Counted from the stretch's first letter, positions 1 to 11,230 are shown. The stretch is DNA of 64,000 nt from Globodera rostochiensis (GCA_018350325.1 JAEVLN010000005.1:4128393-4192392); one strand, 5' to 3'. Program-made: numbers and translations. Notes: generated by a model from the sequence alone, not told the origin.

Positions 1-410
1 ATTTGATCAAAGAAAAGCCGAGTTAAAACGGGGCGGATTCAAAAGTTCATATAAAAATGAATTAGATAAAACTGTCGCAAAAGAATTGGGCCTCAGTTTT
101 ATAACAATTTACAAATGGAAAAGTGAACTTGGCCAATCCAGTGAGCCCAATTTTATTATTTTTTTATATTAATTAAAATCCTTTTACAGAACCAAATAAA
201 TACTCCGACAGCGAACAAAAGGAATGGATGAAACGTTATTATGAAATTAAGGGAAAAAACCCTAAAATTAGTGACAAGGAAATTGTTAAATTGTTGAAGA
301 TTGGAAGAGCCACTTTGGTTAGATGGAAAAGGCAATTTAAACGACAGCAATTCCATCCAAATTCTGTCGATGGACATTCTGTGGAAGAGAATGCCGCGGC
401 AAATGTTTAG
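1..410 (+). CDS. Triple-HTH secreted family, copy 1 (5' end outside window)
   Basis: Only the end of HTH unit 2 (2..140) and exon 2 (190..410) lie in the window. The intron 141..189 has a GTGAGC donor and a TTTTACAG acceptor and joins in phase 1, giving LGQS then KPNKYSDSEQ. Exon 2 carries the third HTH unit (KIGRATLVRWKRQF) and the tail HPNSVDGHSVEENAAANV. The usual tail continues QEI..SGSI, but a TAG at 408..410 ends it about 14 codons early and a short deletion follows, so this copy may be mildly truncated. Whether the rest of the gene is intact cannot be seen. Function unknown; see 7872..8907 for the full family description. Confidence 0.7.
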
Positions 411-1495
411 CGAAGTATTTGAATGAATAGTCAATGCTTTGGAAAAGCCCCTTGTTGCCGATTTCTTTCGTCGGCTGTTTTCGCAAATAAAAGAACACGA
501 AAAGTTTTGACTGAAATACTTGGACGCTTTTTATCTTTGGAATTTTCTCCTTGGCATTTTCCCTATTATTCTCAAAAATTTAACTTAATTTTTTAAACTA
601 TGGTTGCTCCCGATCCCGAGCCCTAAAATTGGGTCGTCCACCTCCTCTGACATGGCCAAACCTCCCCAACAACCGACATTCCGGTCCAACCCTATTTTGA
701 AGCGTAATTAAAATTTTTTCGTAAAAGTCCCAGGGATTTTTGGGGTCTTGATCTCTAGTCAAGTCTCGAGTCTCGTTAAATTTTAGGCCTCAGCTCTCGT
801 GTAAAATATTAAAGAATAAAATGGATTTTTACTCGGGAGTAGAACTCCGATAAGTATGATACGACACAGAATTTAACCTCTGAGCCATACGAACAGTGAT
901 TTGAAATGCTGTAAAAAAGTCTTGATTTTCGAGACCAAGTAACCCAAAAAACCCGAGACTTCTCTCGAGTAGACTCGAGACCGAGACTCTCGTGCATTAC
1001 TAGTACACACGTCATGCTCGATGAATCAGAGGCACAAGCAGTCGACGATGAGGAGGAGGAGGAGCCCCATAAAGGCAGAGGAAACATGCTATCGTGGACA
1101 TGGTCCAGTACATAGCCGTATGTTCAGTTTATGCTAACGCATAAATGATCGTACATTGTTGTAAATTTGCTATTCTTTTGCTCAAAAATTGATTCAACCG
1201 GGGGCCCCCGGAAATTTGTATCGGCGCTCCCGTGGGTACAATGAGGAAGGTCGTCCAACCTGAATGAGGGGACGCGACACTTATTTCAAATGTTTATGCC
1301 ATCGCACTGATAGTGAGGCACTGAATATCAATAAATTCATTAAATTATAATGATTTGTAACATTTATTTTCAAAATGAATTATAAACAAAGAAACATTTT
1401 AAAAATTTATATTTCAACAAATGTTTAAAAATGCTATTTCGGGATGATTAGAATGTATGCACACATCGGCACAGATGCGTTCATTGACCCTTCAT
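411..1495. other. Gene-free stretch with dispersed-repeat relics
   Basis: No convincing gene. 600..690 is a diverged copy of a dispersed repeat seen at 2960, 9480, 23160, 30050, 48430 and 61215 (GAGCCCCAAAATTGGGT core, here inverted relative to 2960). 725..1000 is rich in CTCGAG/TCTCGAG words like those at 12000, 38830, 41940 and 55600. The remainder is A+T-rich unique-looking DNA. Confidence 0.5.
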
Positions 1496-2596
1496 TCAAA
1501 TACTCCCCGAAGTTATATTCTCAATTTCCTGAACATTTGCCGCGGCATTTTCTTCCACAGAATGCCCATCGACAGAATTTGGATGAAATTGCTGTCGTTT
1601 AAATTGCCTCTTCCATCTAACCAAAGTGGCACTTCCAATTTTCAATATTTTGGCAATGTCCTTGTCAATAATTTTAGGAATTTGGTCCTTAATTTCATAA
1701 TAACGTTTCATCAATTCCATTTGTTTGCTGTGGGGGTGTTTATGTTTTGGTTCTGTAAATGAATTTTAATTAATAAATTGGGCTCGAAATACTTACCGAT
1801 TTGGCCAAGTTCACTTTTCCATTTGTAAATTGTTACAAAACTGATGCCCAATTCTTTCGCGACAATTTCATCAATTTGATTTGAATAAGAGTTTTTGAGT
1901 CCGGCCTGCGTTAACTCGGCTTTCATTTCATTAAATTTCTCTACCAAATGTTTACGTTCTTCTTCTGCATAGAACGCTTTTCGACTTAAGCCAAATTCTT
2001 TCTTCCATTCATATATTTTTGAGCGATTGACTTTTAAATGTTTAGCAATTTTTTCCTCAATTTGATTCCATTCTTTTGCCGAAAATTTTCCTTTTTGCTT
2101 AAATTCGTCTTTCATTGCTTGGAATTTGTCGATAATGTTACGTTTTTGCTCATCTTCAGCATAATCAGAGTGATCAGACTCTGTGAGGTGAGCATTCTGA
2201 TCAGTTGAATTGGGTTCAATTTGTCCAGAGTGATCAGACTCTGTGAGAGGAGGATTCTGATCACTTGAATTGGGTTCAATTTGTCCAGAGTGATCAGACT
2301 CTGTGAGAGGTGGATTCTGTTCAGTTTTGGGATCAATTTGTCCAAGCTGATCAGTTGAATTTGGTTCAATTTGTCCAATTTGGGTGTTCTGTCGGTCGAT
2401 TTGGTGATGGACATTTTGTCCAAAGTTTGTTGGAGCCGGCATTTTCAAATTCGGCGGCTTCGCCTTTGTCCCACCAGCCTTCTCCGAATATTTCATCAAA
2501 TGTTTTGAGCTCCAATTTTACTTTTACGGATTCGGCTTTGTCCAGGGAATTTGTTGCAAAAATTGCCACCAAAATTAAAATCCAAAACTTATTCAT
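1496..2596 (-). pseudogene. Triple-HTH secreted family, copy 2 (one frameshift)
   Basis: Start ATG at 2596 (MNKFWILILVAIFATNS signal peptide), then KTFDEIFGEGWWDKGEAAEF. A 2-bp deletion near 2450 (CGAAGATTTG in sister copies is CGAATTTG here) shifts the frame. The downstream frame then runs open from LKMPAPTNFGQNVHH through four NS[TS]DQ repeats and HTH units 1 and 2 to 1797. The donor is GTAAGT and the acceptor TTTACAG; exon 2 is 1752..1496 and holds HTH unit 3 (KIGSATLVRWKRQF) and the tail ending SGSI. Apart from that single indel everything is open, so a sequencing or assembly error is possible. If the indel is real, only a short truncated secreted peptide would be made. Confidence 0.8.
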
Positions 2597-3290
2597 CTTG
2601 GGATAATTGTTGGGATTTATATGAGAATATTTGTAAATGAAATAAAATAAATAAAATGGTGAATTGTTTAGCCCAAATTAATGCAAATAATAAAATTCTT
2701 TGGAGTCACTTGGAAAATCAATAAATGGTGGCAATCATACAAATTTCTGCCAACCTTAAATTATTGGTCACATTTGGAGGAAATGGCACCAATTTCCGGA
2801 GTAGGATTGTCCTTTGGCGCGGATTGGAATCAAAATATCAGATTTTGGGATCAAAAATCAGTACATTTTTAAAAATGGCTCAAAATATAGTAAATCTTTA
2901 TTTTTTTACATGAAACGTGCGTATTTTTAACCATACATATTTCTCTCCGTCAACAATTTTTCTCAACAATTCGGGCTTGCCCATGTCGAGGTCGGGGACG
3001 ACGACCCAATTTTGGGGCTCAAGGAGCTACCCTAGTTTAAAAATTAATAATTTTTTGAGAATTTTTCACTTCTGGGCATGGATTTCCGAAAATTTGCTAC
3101 TTTTCGATTTTCAAAAATGGCGAATTGGAATCAAAGATTTTGGGATCAAAAATCAGTACATTTTAAAAAATGGCTTAAAATATAGTAAATCTTTATTTTT
3201 TTGCATGAAATGTGCGCATTTTAACCATATTTCTCTCCACCAACAATTTTTCTCAACAATTCGGGGTTGCCCATGACAATATTTTTAAGA
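2597..3290. repeat. Shared 5' flank and tandem copy of dispersed repeat A
   Basis: 2597..2870 is the upstream flank shared by most family copies (TATAAAT box, TTTAGCCCAAAT.AATGCAAATAATAAA, then GCCAACC..AAATTATTGG). From 2900 repeat A appears twice in tandem (about 2917..3060 and 3195..3280), each with CTCAACAATTCGGG and the second part of the first unit carrying GTCGAGGTCGGGGACGACGA. No gene seen. Confidence 0.7.
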
Positions 3291-3370
3291 TCCGACCACA
3301 TCTAAGACTTTGAAAAGCTATGATTTTTGATTTTTGTCACCATTAATCACCCAAAACTGCTTTTATAGAG

Positions 3371-3815
3371 TTTGTTAGGCTTAGGCCTAAGCCTAACGAA
3401 CTTTAGGTCAGTGCCCCCTTTGTTGACCTTTTTTGAAGAAAAAAAAAATCAAAAATCATTTCTTTGAGTAATAAATGACAGCACACAATTAAATTGGCCA
3501 AATTAATATTCTTGACATTTCATAAATATTTTTCCTGCTAATAATCATTATTTTGTAAAAATGGCGATCGATTGTAAAATACCAAAATGAAAAATTTTAT
3601 TTTATACTTTAAGTTAGAGTTGAAACCCCGACGTCGGGTTTCTCAGTGTCTGCTGCTATGAACCTCCTCGCGGTCGAGTCCAGAAACGGGGTTAATTTTG
3701 AATGAATTCAGGCTTTAAGACTAAATTAACTCTGGCGAAAAGCTGCTTACGTAGGCTTAGGCCTATTGCCACCCTGGCTTGGGGTTTGTTAGGCTTAGGC
3801 TTAGGCCTAAGCCTA
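3371..3815. repeat. Palindromic TTAGGC (telomere-type) motifs
   Basis: Three clusters of the nematode telomere hexamer TTAGGC arranged head to head: 3374..3397 is a perfect 24-nt palindrome built from GTTAGGC/TTAGGCC and its complement, 3751..3768 holds GTAGGCTTAGGCCTA, and 3788..3815 holds three TTAGGC units followed by CTAAGCCTA. The same block, with the neighbouring CCACCCTGGCTTGGGGTT, recurs at 44728..44810. Confidence 0.75.
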
Positions 3816-4096
3816 TTACTATAATGTAAAACAGATAACAAATAGAAATTTTTCAAAAAAACATAAATGTTGAAATCCTAGATTGGATGATGTCAAATGA
3901 TAAATCTGACATATTCTTGATCGCCGTTCTCGATAACCCCGGCGTACTTCTCAGAATTACATAAATCTGATTTTAAAAAAAAAATTCGGGGAGCTATATA
4001 AGACACCATTACCATTGTTTAAGAAAGATATTTTTTTAGGATATGTTTCTTGACTTTTTTTTTACAAAATTTAAGTTCAAAAATTTTTTCCTGCCA

Positions 4097-4215
4097 ACCA
4101 GACTCAGTTGGGCCAGACTCAGTTGGCACCAGACTCAGTTGGCCCAGACTCAGTTGGCCGACTCGGTTGGCCTAGACTCGGTTGGCCCAGACTCAGTCGG
4201 CAGACTCAGTTGGGC
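4097..4215. repeat. Minisatellite, CAGACTCAGTTGG units
   Basis: About eight imperfect tandem copies of CAGACTCAGTTGGCC, some shortened or with CGGTTGG variants. It is open in one frame by chance; the low-complexity translation is not a credible protein. Confidence 0.8.
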
Positions 4216-4319
4216 GGTTCCCAAATAGTTCGGGGTAAACGAAATTGAGCGTAAGCAGACACAGCGAATGCCTGAAATCAAAGATCAACCAAATCTCTTC
4301 TCCCGGGTGCCCCAGCAGG

Positions 4320-4860
4320 CCGAGTGTCCGAATGTTTTAGGCGGTCTCACTTGAAAACAAAGGCTTTTGCGCGACATTTAACGAATTTTGAATGTGCGGG
4401 GGACCGAAATATGACAAAAATGCCCCGGCACCGGGTCTCGCGCCCAACGAAAGTGCCGCGTTTTTTCTTGGAATCTTGCTATAGCATCGCGCGGGGCCAA
4501 ATCCGCCGGCGAGTCTCAGTAAAAATATTGGGCCTCCTCCTCCGCCGGAGGGTCTCAACAAATGTTCTATTACCCAGCCACAGTCAAATTACCCCCCCCC
4601 CCCCCTCCCCCTAGGAAACTTTCCCGAGAATCCAAAGAATTCTCTCCCCCCCCCCCGCTCCCCAATTCCAAGAGAATTTCTGTAAAAAAACATGGAAATT
4701 GAATATTATTGTTGCATTAAAAAATGTTGCAAAACAAAAAATGGAATGAATGAAAACAGCAGCAAAAAGAATGAACGGGGGGGGGGGAAGGAAAGGAAGT
4801 GCAAATTGGCGTAAATAAATATTGTGAAAGTGTAGAGCCCGGAGGGACGAATCGACTTTT
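4320..4860. repeat. Inverted-duplication arm segment (partner 31520..32200)
   Basis: Reads as the reverse complement of 31,560..32,200: matching landmarks are CACTTTCGTTGAGCG/its complement, the CCTCCGCCGGAGGGTCTCAAC block at 4540, the CCCAGCCACAGTCAAATTAC block at 4575, and the ATGGAATGAATGAAAACAGC block at 4740. Long C or G runs sit at matching places in both. No protein is supported. Confidence 0.75.
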
Positions 4861-5217
4861 GACGATGGTGAGGGGCTTAAAATATTGCATTTTCTTAAGA
4901 AATTTTGGGCAAAAGTGCCAAAATAGGGACTAAAAAACGCAAAAACGGCGAAATAGGGATTTATTCTCAAAAAGGGCAAAATAAGGATTTTTAGGGACTA
5001 AAAAGTCGCCCTAATTCGAAAATTTTTTCGAAATGAATGCTATTTCTGTGCTTCTCTCGTCTGACCTTATTCGCAAAAAAAAATGTAAAACCCTAAAAAT
5101 CCGGACTTTATCAATAACCTTTAAAGAGCGAAAGTTTTAAGATTTTGGAAGTTTCAAAAAGACTCACTTTTTTCTAAATTTTTTTTAAATTTTAAAAAGT
5201 GGATCCTATCTATCGGC

Positions 5218-5290
5218 CAGGGCTGCACGCAATGGATTTTGATTGCGGGCAATCCGCAACCCCAAAAGACCGCAATTGCGTGCAGCCCTG
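5218..5290. mobile_element. Tiny hAT-like MITE (73 bp)
   Basis: Perfect 15-bp terminal inverted repeats CAGGGCTGCACGCAA / TTGCGTGCAGCCCTG enclose about 43 bp built from GCAATCCGCAA-like words. CTATCGGC lies directly left (5210..5217) and recurs 2 bp beyond the right end (5293..5300), an almost exact 8-bp target duplication. No coding capacity. Confidence 0.7.
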
Positions 5291-5399
5291 CGCTATCGGC
5301 GCACCGTCTCCTCCCCTAAAAATCATAAAAAATTAAGTATATTCTTAATTTAAATACTATCTAATTGTGAAAGTATTTTGTTTTTAAATGAAATTAACG

Positions 5400-5545
5400 C
5401 AAAAAAAAATTTGTGTAAATACCCGCCCGATACCCTGATTTTTCGGCTACCCGGGTCGGGTTTACCCGGTACCCGCCCGGAAATAACCGCCCGGTCAAAA
5501 AATCAAAAAATACCCGCCCGGGTCCAAGACATTTTTCCGCACCCT
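5400..5545. repeat. ACCCGCCCGG word cluster
   Basis: Iterated ACCCGCCCG/ACCCGGGT words in otherwise AT-rich DNA. It resembles the interiors of the small inverted-repeat elements here, but I could not define clean ends. Confidence 0.4.
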
Positions 5546-5737
5546 ACTGCAGAACTTTGCTCAACTTTTCATTTTTTGGGGGGGGGGCTGAATTTAATTA
5601 TTAATTAAAGAACTTGTCGGAGGGTACCAATTTTGTTTAATTTGTTCGGTTAGCTAAACGTGACAATAAGTAAGATTGACGGTGCAAAATTTGCCAGACT
5701 CTTATCAAAATTAAAATCATTAAATGCCAATTGAAAC

Positions 5738-5959
5738 TGGGGTAGCACGGGACCGGTATCGGGCCAGGACGGAATTTCCCTGGGTTTTAGGTCCCGGTTT
5801 TATCAAAAATAAATGCCCAACTAAAGTTAGTGTGAAAGATATTTATGAATAATTAAAAAAAAATTTTTACCATTGACCATTATAAAAAAATGTCCCTTGA
5901 AAAGTCCCCGGTTTCCCGATCCCGGCTTTTCCCAAAAGTCCCGGTCCCGTGCTATCCCA
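5738..5959. mobile_element. hAT-like MITE, GCACGGGACCGG family
   Basis: Inverted termini TGGGGTAGCACGGGACCGG and CCGGTCCCGTGCTATCCCA, flanked on both sides by the 8-bp duplication ATTGAAAC (5730..5737 and 5960..5967). The interior is AT-rich with GTCCCGGT words near both ends. The same insertion, inverted, sits at 26583..26818, so it predates the duplication. A third family member is at 60907..61127. Confidence 0.8.
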
Positions 5960-5981
5960 ATTGAAACAGTTCATTTCATAA

Positions 5982-6910
5982 TCAAATACTCCCCGAATTC
6001 GAATTCCCAATTTCCTGAACTTTTGCCACGGCATTTTCTTCCACAGAATTGACAGAATTTGGACGAAATTGCTGTTGTTTAAATTGCTTTTTCCATCTAC
6101 GCAAAGTGTCTTTTCCAATTTTCAACATTTTTTTGGCAATGTCCTCGTCACTAATTTTAGGGGTTTGGTCCTTAATTTCATAATAACGTTTCATCAATTC
6201 CTTTTGTTCGCTGTGGGAGTGTTTATTTCGTGGTTCTGTAAAAGGATTTTAATTAATATAAATAATAATAATTGGACTCGAAAAACTCACTGGTTTGGCC
6301 AAGTTCACTTTTCCAATTGTAAATTGTTCTATCAGTTATGCCCAATTCTTTTGCGACAGTTTCATCAATTTCGTGCTTATAAGAGTTTTTGAATCCTGCC
6401 CGCTTTAACTCGGCTTTCATTTGATCAAATTTCTCAATCAAATTTTTTCGCTCATTTTTTGTTTTTTTTTGACTTAGGCCAATTTCTTTTTTCCATTTAT
6501 ATATTTTTTTGCGACTGACTTTTAAATGTTTAGCAATTTTGTAGTATTTTTGTTAAGTTGACTTCCCCCTGTGGACTTTTCCCCTTTTTTTAAATTTGTT
6601 CTCATCGTGGCATTTTGTTTGGACCTTTTGTCTCCCCCAATTTTGGTTGTATGTTTTCGCCACGCTTCACTCTTTTTTTCTCACCGGTCTCAGGACAATT
6701 TTTGATAATTTCCGTAAGCGGAGGAATAAATAAGCTAAGTGTTATTGCCTGCAGCCAATACGTATAATTACTACGATTTCATTCTCAATTTGAACCCTTT
6801 CTTTTGCCGAATATTTTCCTTTTTGCTTAAATTCGTCTTTTATTGCGAGAAATTTGTTGACAATTTTACGTTTTCGCTCATCTTCAGCATTATAAGAGTG
6901 ATCAGACAGT
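5982..6910 (-). pseudogene. Triple-HTH secreted family, copy 3 (disrupted)
   Basis: Exon 2 (6235..5982) is open: HTH unit 3 with one extra lysine (KKMLKIGKDTLRRWKKQF) and tail NSVNSVEENAVAKVQEIG. Exon 1 is readable from HTH unit 2 (IEKFDQMKAELKRAG to LGQT, ending 6291) back through unit 1 to about 6540. There about 238 bp of unrelated DNA (about 6541..6778) interrupts it. Family sequence then resumes (complement of TCAATTTGAACCC onward) to about 6910 and stops; no signal peptide is present. It is the inverted-duplicate partner of the open copy at 25569..26560. Confidence 0.8.
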
Positions 6911-7489
6911 TTCGGGGATGTGACCAGAAAATGGTAGTTTTTTTGAAGATTTTAACGAGATTTGTTAAGAAAATTTGATCAAATTTCGTAATTTGCCACT
7001 TTTCCAAAATCTGAAAACTTCAATAAATTAAACAATTGCTTCAAAAATTTTACTGTTTGATCGGCAATAATACTCGGGCCTTATTTTGTCTAAAATTTGC
7101 CGCGCTTGAATTGAAATGTCATAATGTTTAATGCCAAATTTGAATAATACCAGACTACTACGGATTAATATCCACCTCTGATCCTGCACTTTAGCCCCTA
7201 ACTTTCAAGTCTTATGTTGGGATGGTTCTGAATTATGGTCCCTATCCTCCAAAAACCGTATAAACAAAATCGAAAATGTTCAAAAGTATTTTACACGACT
7301 CGTCCTAATAAATTAAATGCTCAACTCTTTCATACAATAATCGCCTTTCCGCGATTCAGTTTTTGCACCATTTTTTCTTAACTAATTCCATAAAAATTCA
7401 CGACACCCCCCCCCCCCTCTCGCCTCAAAAAAAAAGCTAAAAACAGGACTAAAAAGGGTTGCTGAAGCAAAAATTGGGGAGTACTCTTA
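6911..7489. other. Unassigned stretch, partly inverted-duplication arm
   Basis: No gene. 7210..7260 (TGAATTATGGTCCCTATC..CCAAAAACCG) is the inverse of 25030..25075, and 7395..7490 (C run, then GCTAAAAACAGGACTAAAAAGGG) the inverse of 24940..25010. Confidence 0.55.
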
Positions 7490-7871
7490 ACAAAACTAAT
7501 TGTTTTTTTGCGAAAATTTCTGCACGGGAACATGAACGGGATTTCCATAAAAATCCCGTTAAATTTTTTTACAGGAATCCTGCGAAAACAGCAAAAATTA
7601 TGAAAATTTAATATAAATAAATAAATTCACCTCATTCAATGAAAAATTTTATTCAAAAATCACAGCCCATTTTTAGCAGCGTTCTTGAATTTAGCCCGCT
7701 TTCTGGGGAAGGCAAACGATTCATCCGACAGAACATTTTTATATCAATAGCAACAAGCATTCCGAAAAAAGGAAAAGCATAAAATTTAAAGGAATATAAT
7801 TAATAGGCAGGGTTGAAAATGCCAATAAAATAGCGACAACAACAACACGGGGCATTTCATTAACCATTCAT
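7490..7871. repeat. Shared 3' flank of family copies
   Basis: The 3' neighbour of copy 4. Matches, in inverse, 24571..24920 downstream of copy 6 and, directly, 33835..34182 beside copy 9; 30895..31020 beside copy 8 is a shorter match. Landmarks are CAGCCCATTTTTAGCAGCG, AACATTTTTATATCAAT and GGCAGGGTTGAAAATGCC. It contains AATAAA-type signals for the gene on the minus strand, so it probably includes the 3' UTR. Confidence 0.7.
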
Positions 7872-8907
7872 TCAAATACTTCCCGAATTGCCAATTTCCT
7901 GGACATTTGCCGCGGCATTCTCTTCCACAGAATGTCCATCGACAGAATTTGGATGGAATTGCTGTCGTTTAAATTGTCTCTTCCATCTAATCAAAGTGCT
8001 TCTTCCAATTTTCAACATTTTGCCAATGTCCTCGTCTCTGATTTTAGGGGTTTTGTCCTTAATTTCATAATAAAGTTTCATCAATTCTTTTTGTTCGTTA
8101 TGGTTATGTTGTGGTTCTGTTAAATAATTTTAATAAAAATATATAAATATAAAATTGGGGCTCGAAATACTCACTGGTTTGGCCAAGTTTTTGTTTCCAA
8201 TTGTAAATTGTTGTAAAACTGAGGCCCAACTCTTTTGCGACAAATTTATCTAATTTATTTTGAGAGTTTTTGAATCCGTCCCGCTTTAACTCGGCTTTCA
8301 TTTTCTCAAATTTTTCTACCAAAATTTTTCGCTCATTTTTTGGATTTCTTTGAGTTAAGCCAAATTCTTTTTTCCATTCATATATTTTTGTGCGATTGAC
8401 TTTTAAATGTTTTGCAATTTTCTGCTCAATTTGAACCCTTTCTTTTGTCAACAATTTTCCTTTTTGCTCAAATTCGTCTTTTATTGCGAGAAATTTGTTG
8501 ACAATTTTACGTTTTTGCTCATTTTCAGCATTATCAGAGTGATCAGACACTGTGAGAGGTGGATTCTGTTCAATTTTGGGATCAATTTGTCCAAGCTGAT
8601 CAGTTGAATTGGGTCCAATTTGTCCTATCTGATCAGTTGAATTGGGTTCAATTTGTCCAAGCTGATCAGTTGAATTGGGTTCAATTTGTCCAATTTGGGT
8701 GTTCTGTCGGTCGATTTGGTGATGGACATTTTGTCCAAAGTTTGTTGGAGCCGGCATTTTCAAATCTTCGACGGCTTCACCTTTGTCCCACCAGCCTTCT
8801 CCGAATATTTCATCAAATGTTTTGTGCTCCAATTTAACGGATTTGGCTTTGTCCAGTGAATTCGTTGCAAAAACTGCCACCAAAATTAAAATCCAAAACT
8901 CATTCAT
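7872..8907 (-). CDS. Secreted triple-HTH protein, copy 4 (open, 325 aa)
   Basis: Reference member of an unrecognised family. Exon 1 is 8907..8175 and exon 2 8116..7872; the intron has a GTGAGT donor and TTTAACAG acceptor, phase 1. Residues 1-17 are a hydrophobic signal peptide (WILILVAVFATNS). Residues 31-41 carry FDEIFGEGWWD, and 72-108 hold three GQIxPNSTDQ repeats, each with an N-S-T sequon. HTH unit 1 is about 131-185 (IAKHLKVNRTKIYEWKKEFG), unit 2 about 191-244 (AKELGLSFTTIYNWKQKLG) and unit 3 in exon 2 (IGKMLKIGRSTLIRWKRQF). The tail is polar and ends SGSI. HTH assignment rests on the helix-turn-helix spacing and the W-K-[KR] end, as in homeodomain-like or transposase-type HTH units. 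A secreted DNA-binding-like protein is inferred, and no function is known. A TATA-like box lies about 20 bp before the ATG. The partner in the inverted duplication is the broken copy at 23594. Confidence 0.85.
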
Positions 8908-9780
8908 CTTATGATAATTGTTGTAATTTATATGAGAATATTTGTAAATGAAATAAAATAACTAAAATGGTGAATTTGTTAGCCCAAATAAATGCAAATA
9001 ATAAAAAATTCTTTGTAAACACTCAGAAAATCAATGAATGGTGGCAATGATTTTCCAAATTTCAGCCAACCCTAAGATTATTGATTACAATTGGAGGAAA
9101 TGGCGCCAATTTCCGGTCGCTTCCATTAGAGACCGGATGATCAGAATTTGCCAGGCCAAACATCCAATTTTGCGCAGACTAAAATCGGTAAAAGCCCGAC
9201 GAAATCGAAACGGAAGAGACTTTTCGAAAGTGGGACAAAAATATATATTTTTTTTAATTTTTTGCCTTTCATTAATTCGACATCATTGTGTCCATGAACA
9301 AGGATTTCCGAAAAATTTGCTGCTTTTCGATTTTCAAAAATGGCGAATTGGAATCAAAGATTTTGGGATCAAAAATAAGTACATTTTAAAAAATGGCTCA
9401 AAATATAGTAATCTTATTTTTTGCATGAAATGTGCGCATTTTAACCATATTTCTCTCCGTCAACAATTTTTCTCAACAATTCGGGGTTGCCCATGTCGAG
9501 GTCGGGGACGACGGCCCAATTTTGGGGCTCGAGGAGCTACCCTAGTTTAAAAATTAATAATTTTTGGGAGAATTCTGCTTCACTTCTGGGCATGGATTTC
9601 CGAATTGCCGATTTTCGATTTCAAAATTCAATTTTTTTTGGGTTCTGTTATAGTAGGGATGGGGGGTTGGCGGTGCCGATAGGCGCGGCCGAGAAATTTT
9701 TGAATTTCCGACTCAATTTGGCCAAAAATTCGAATTATCCTGAAAATCAGTACAAAACCCAATACGCCGAGCTGAAATCA
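8908..9780. repeat. Shared 5' flank and repeat A
   Basis: 8908..9260 is the family 5' flank; 9109..9255 (GGTCGCTTCCATTAGAGACC to GGGACAAAAATATAT) is nearly identical, in the same orientation, to 35405..35550 upstream of copy 9. 9300..9560 is repeat A (TTTTGGGATCAAAAATAAGTAC, CTCAACAATTCGGGGTTGCC, GGTCGGGGACGACGG). 9590..9780 is the inverse of 22905..23130. No gene supported. Confidence 0.7.
8926..8932 (-). promoter_or_regulatory. TATA-like box of copy 4
   Basis: TATAAAT on the minus strand 19-25 bp before the ATG at 8907, inside the conserved CATATAAAT..CAACAATTATC block shared by family copies. The closeness to the ATG implies an extremely short leader, or that the true start site lies upstream. 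Confidence 0.5.
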
Positions 9781-9919
9781 GTACATTTCTGATAAATAAG
9801 TACATTTTTAATTTGTCAGATTCTGCCTCCTAATATCAGTACATTTCTGATAAATAAGTACATTTTTAATTTGTCAGATTCTGCCTCCTAATATCAGTAC
9901 ATTTCTGATAAATAAGTAC
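9781..9919. repeat. 58-bp direct tandem repeat, 2.4 units
   Basis: Units 9781..9838 and 9839..9896 are identical, followed by a partial unit to 9919. Each starts GTACATTTCTGATAAATAAG and ends CTGCCTCCTAATATCA. Single copies of the unit occur near 22890 (partial, inverse) and 48630..48715. Confidence 0.85.
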
Positions 9920-11230
9920 TGTACAGATACGATTCTTGGGTAAGAAAGAGATTCCAACCCGATCGCTTCCATTATAGACCGGATGATTAGAATTTGCCAG
10001 GCCAAACATCCAATTTAACCCAGACTTCTCCAAGTGCCAACAAAATTTTCAGCACTAATTTCGAAGTTTATACAAATTAATAATTTAAACAAAAAATTTG
10101 ATATGGAAAATGTCAATGACTTTTGTGCTAAGAGTTCTCTACAAATTACCTTAATTTTTTTATGATAAATATTCACAAATATTTAAATATTAATTAATAT
10201 TATTTAGCTTTGATCAAAAAATTATTGAAAGTATTAAATGACAGCACACAATTAAATTGGCCAAATCAATATTCTAGACATTTCATAAATATTTTTCCTA
10301 CTAATAATCATTATTTTGTAAAAATGGCGATCGATTGAAAATGCCAAAATGAAGAATTTAATTTTATATTTAAGTTAGAGTTGAAATTAGAGACCGGAAA
10401 CTTGGACCCAAACAATATTTGGTCAAAAGTATTGGTCATTTAACTTTTTTAGACTGTTCGAAATTAAAAATTCACGCGTGAAATTCAGTCTGAAATTTTA
10501 AATGATGATGCATTAGACAAAATGGTTCAATCACTTACTGTAGAATTCATAAAACTGATTCGAACTCTCTCCCAGCCATCCTTAGGCTACCCCAACAGGG
10601 CTGTTATCGTAATTTCGATTTTCTAGAAAATTAGCTGAAATTTCGAAAATAGTTTCGAGACTCGGGGGTTCCCGGTTTTTAAATTTTTGTCGAGGACAGG
10701 GCGGTGGTCTTGCTAACTTTTTGACAAAGTTTCAATCTTTTACAGGAGTTAACTAAGCAAATCCATTAGTGGTTTGTCTTTTCGACGAGTCCTATGTTTT
10801 GTTTTGAGTTCGAACCCCATTAAGTTCAACCACTCTTTTACCTTTCTTCGGCCTTGACTATTCTCTCGCCCATTAACGAAAAATTAAAAATTTAGAAATT
10901 CATCGCATTTTTCTGAATTTTTGCTTCAATTTTTTTAACCAAGATTGCCAATTTTTGTAACAATTTTCCTTTCGGCACCGCTGGGCACAAGCCTGTAGCC
11001 TGGAGTGGGCATTCCCCCCCCCCCCACCCGCCCGAACTTTCCTTTATTTTTTCGTATATCTTTTTAATAATTTTATGATTATTATTTACCATTAAAATTT
11101 TTTTACATTTTTTAAAATAAAATCATTCAATTTAGTCATTTCAAATTGTGCAATTTTATGCTTAAACATAAATATCCAAATCACATGAATTATTTCTTTC
11201 TATCATGAATGGTTTTGCCATTTACATATT
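9920..11230. repeat. Left arm of the large inverted duplication (SINE-like part included)
   Basis: Inverse of 18420..19547. Matching landmarks include CCAAGTGCCAACAAAATTTTC, AATTCACGCGTGAAATTCAG, CACTTACTGTAGAATTC, CCTTAGGCTACCCCAACAGG, the poly-C run at 11015 against the poly-G run at 18550, and AATTTTATGCTTAAACATAAATA. The site matching the ends of the 3.3-kb insertion in the other arm is intact here at about 9943. No protein-coding gene seen. Confidence 0.8.
10752..10822 (+). repeat. tRNA-derived (SINE-like) pol III head
   Basis: CCATTAGTGGTTTGTC resembles a tRNA A box, and 40 bp later GAGTTCGAACCCC is a good B box. The inverse copy at 18606..18672 has the better A box TGGCTTAGTGGTTT, and another copy is at 45836..45901. 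The layout is that of a tRNA-derived short interspersed element; no anticodon arm can be folded. Confidence 0.5.

Noticed and set aside
2112..2423. Second-frame ORFs such as MDKMSITKSTDRTPKLDKL seen in nearly every family copy
   Set aside because: They are the +1 frame of the NSTDQ repeat region, open only because the repeat is 60 bp long; they lack a start context and vanish outside the repeats.
2310..2606. Antisense ORFs rich in WVQFVQADQLN and FHQFLLFAVG
   Set aside because: Exact complements of the NSTDQ repeats and of the YYEIK/EQKELM exon; they have no independent support and break in the divergent paralogue.
4043..4228. Short ORF of SWARLSWHQTQLAQTQLA type
   Set aside because: Direct translation of the CAGACTCAGTTGG minisatellite.
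6541..6778. A defined transposon inside copy 3
   Set aside because: The insertion is clear, but the ends show only GTAGTA/TACTAC and no convincing target duplication, so it is reported only as interrupting DNA.
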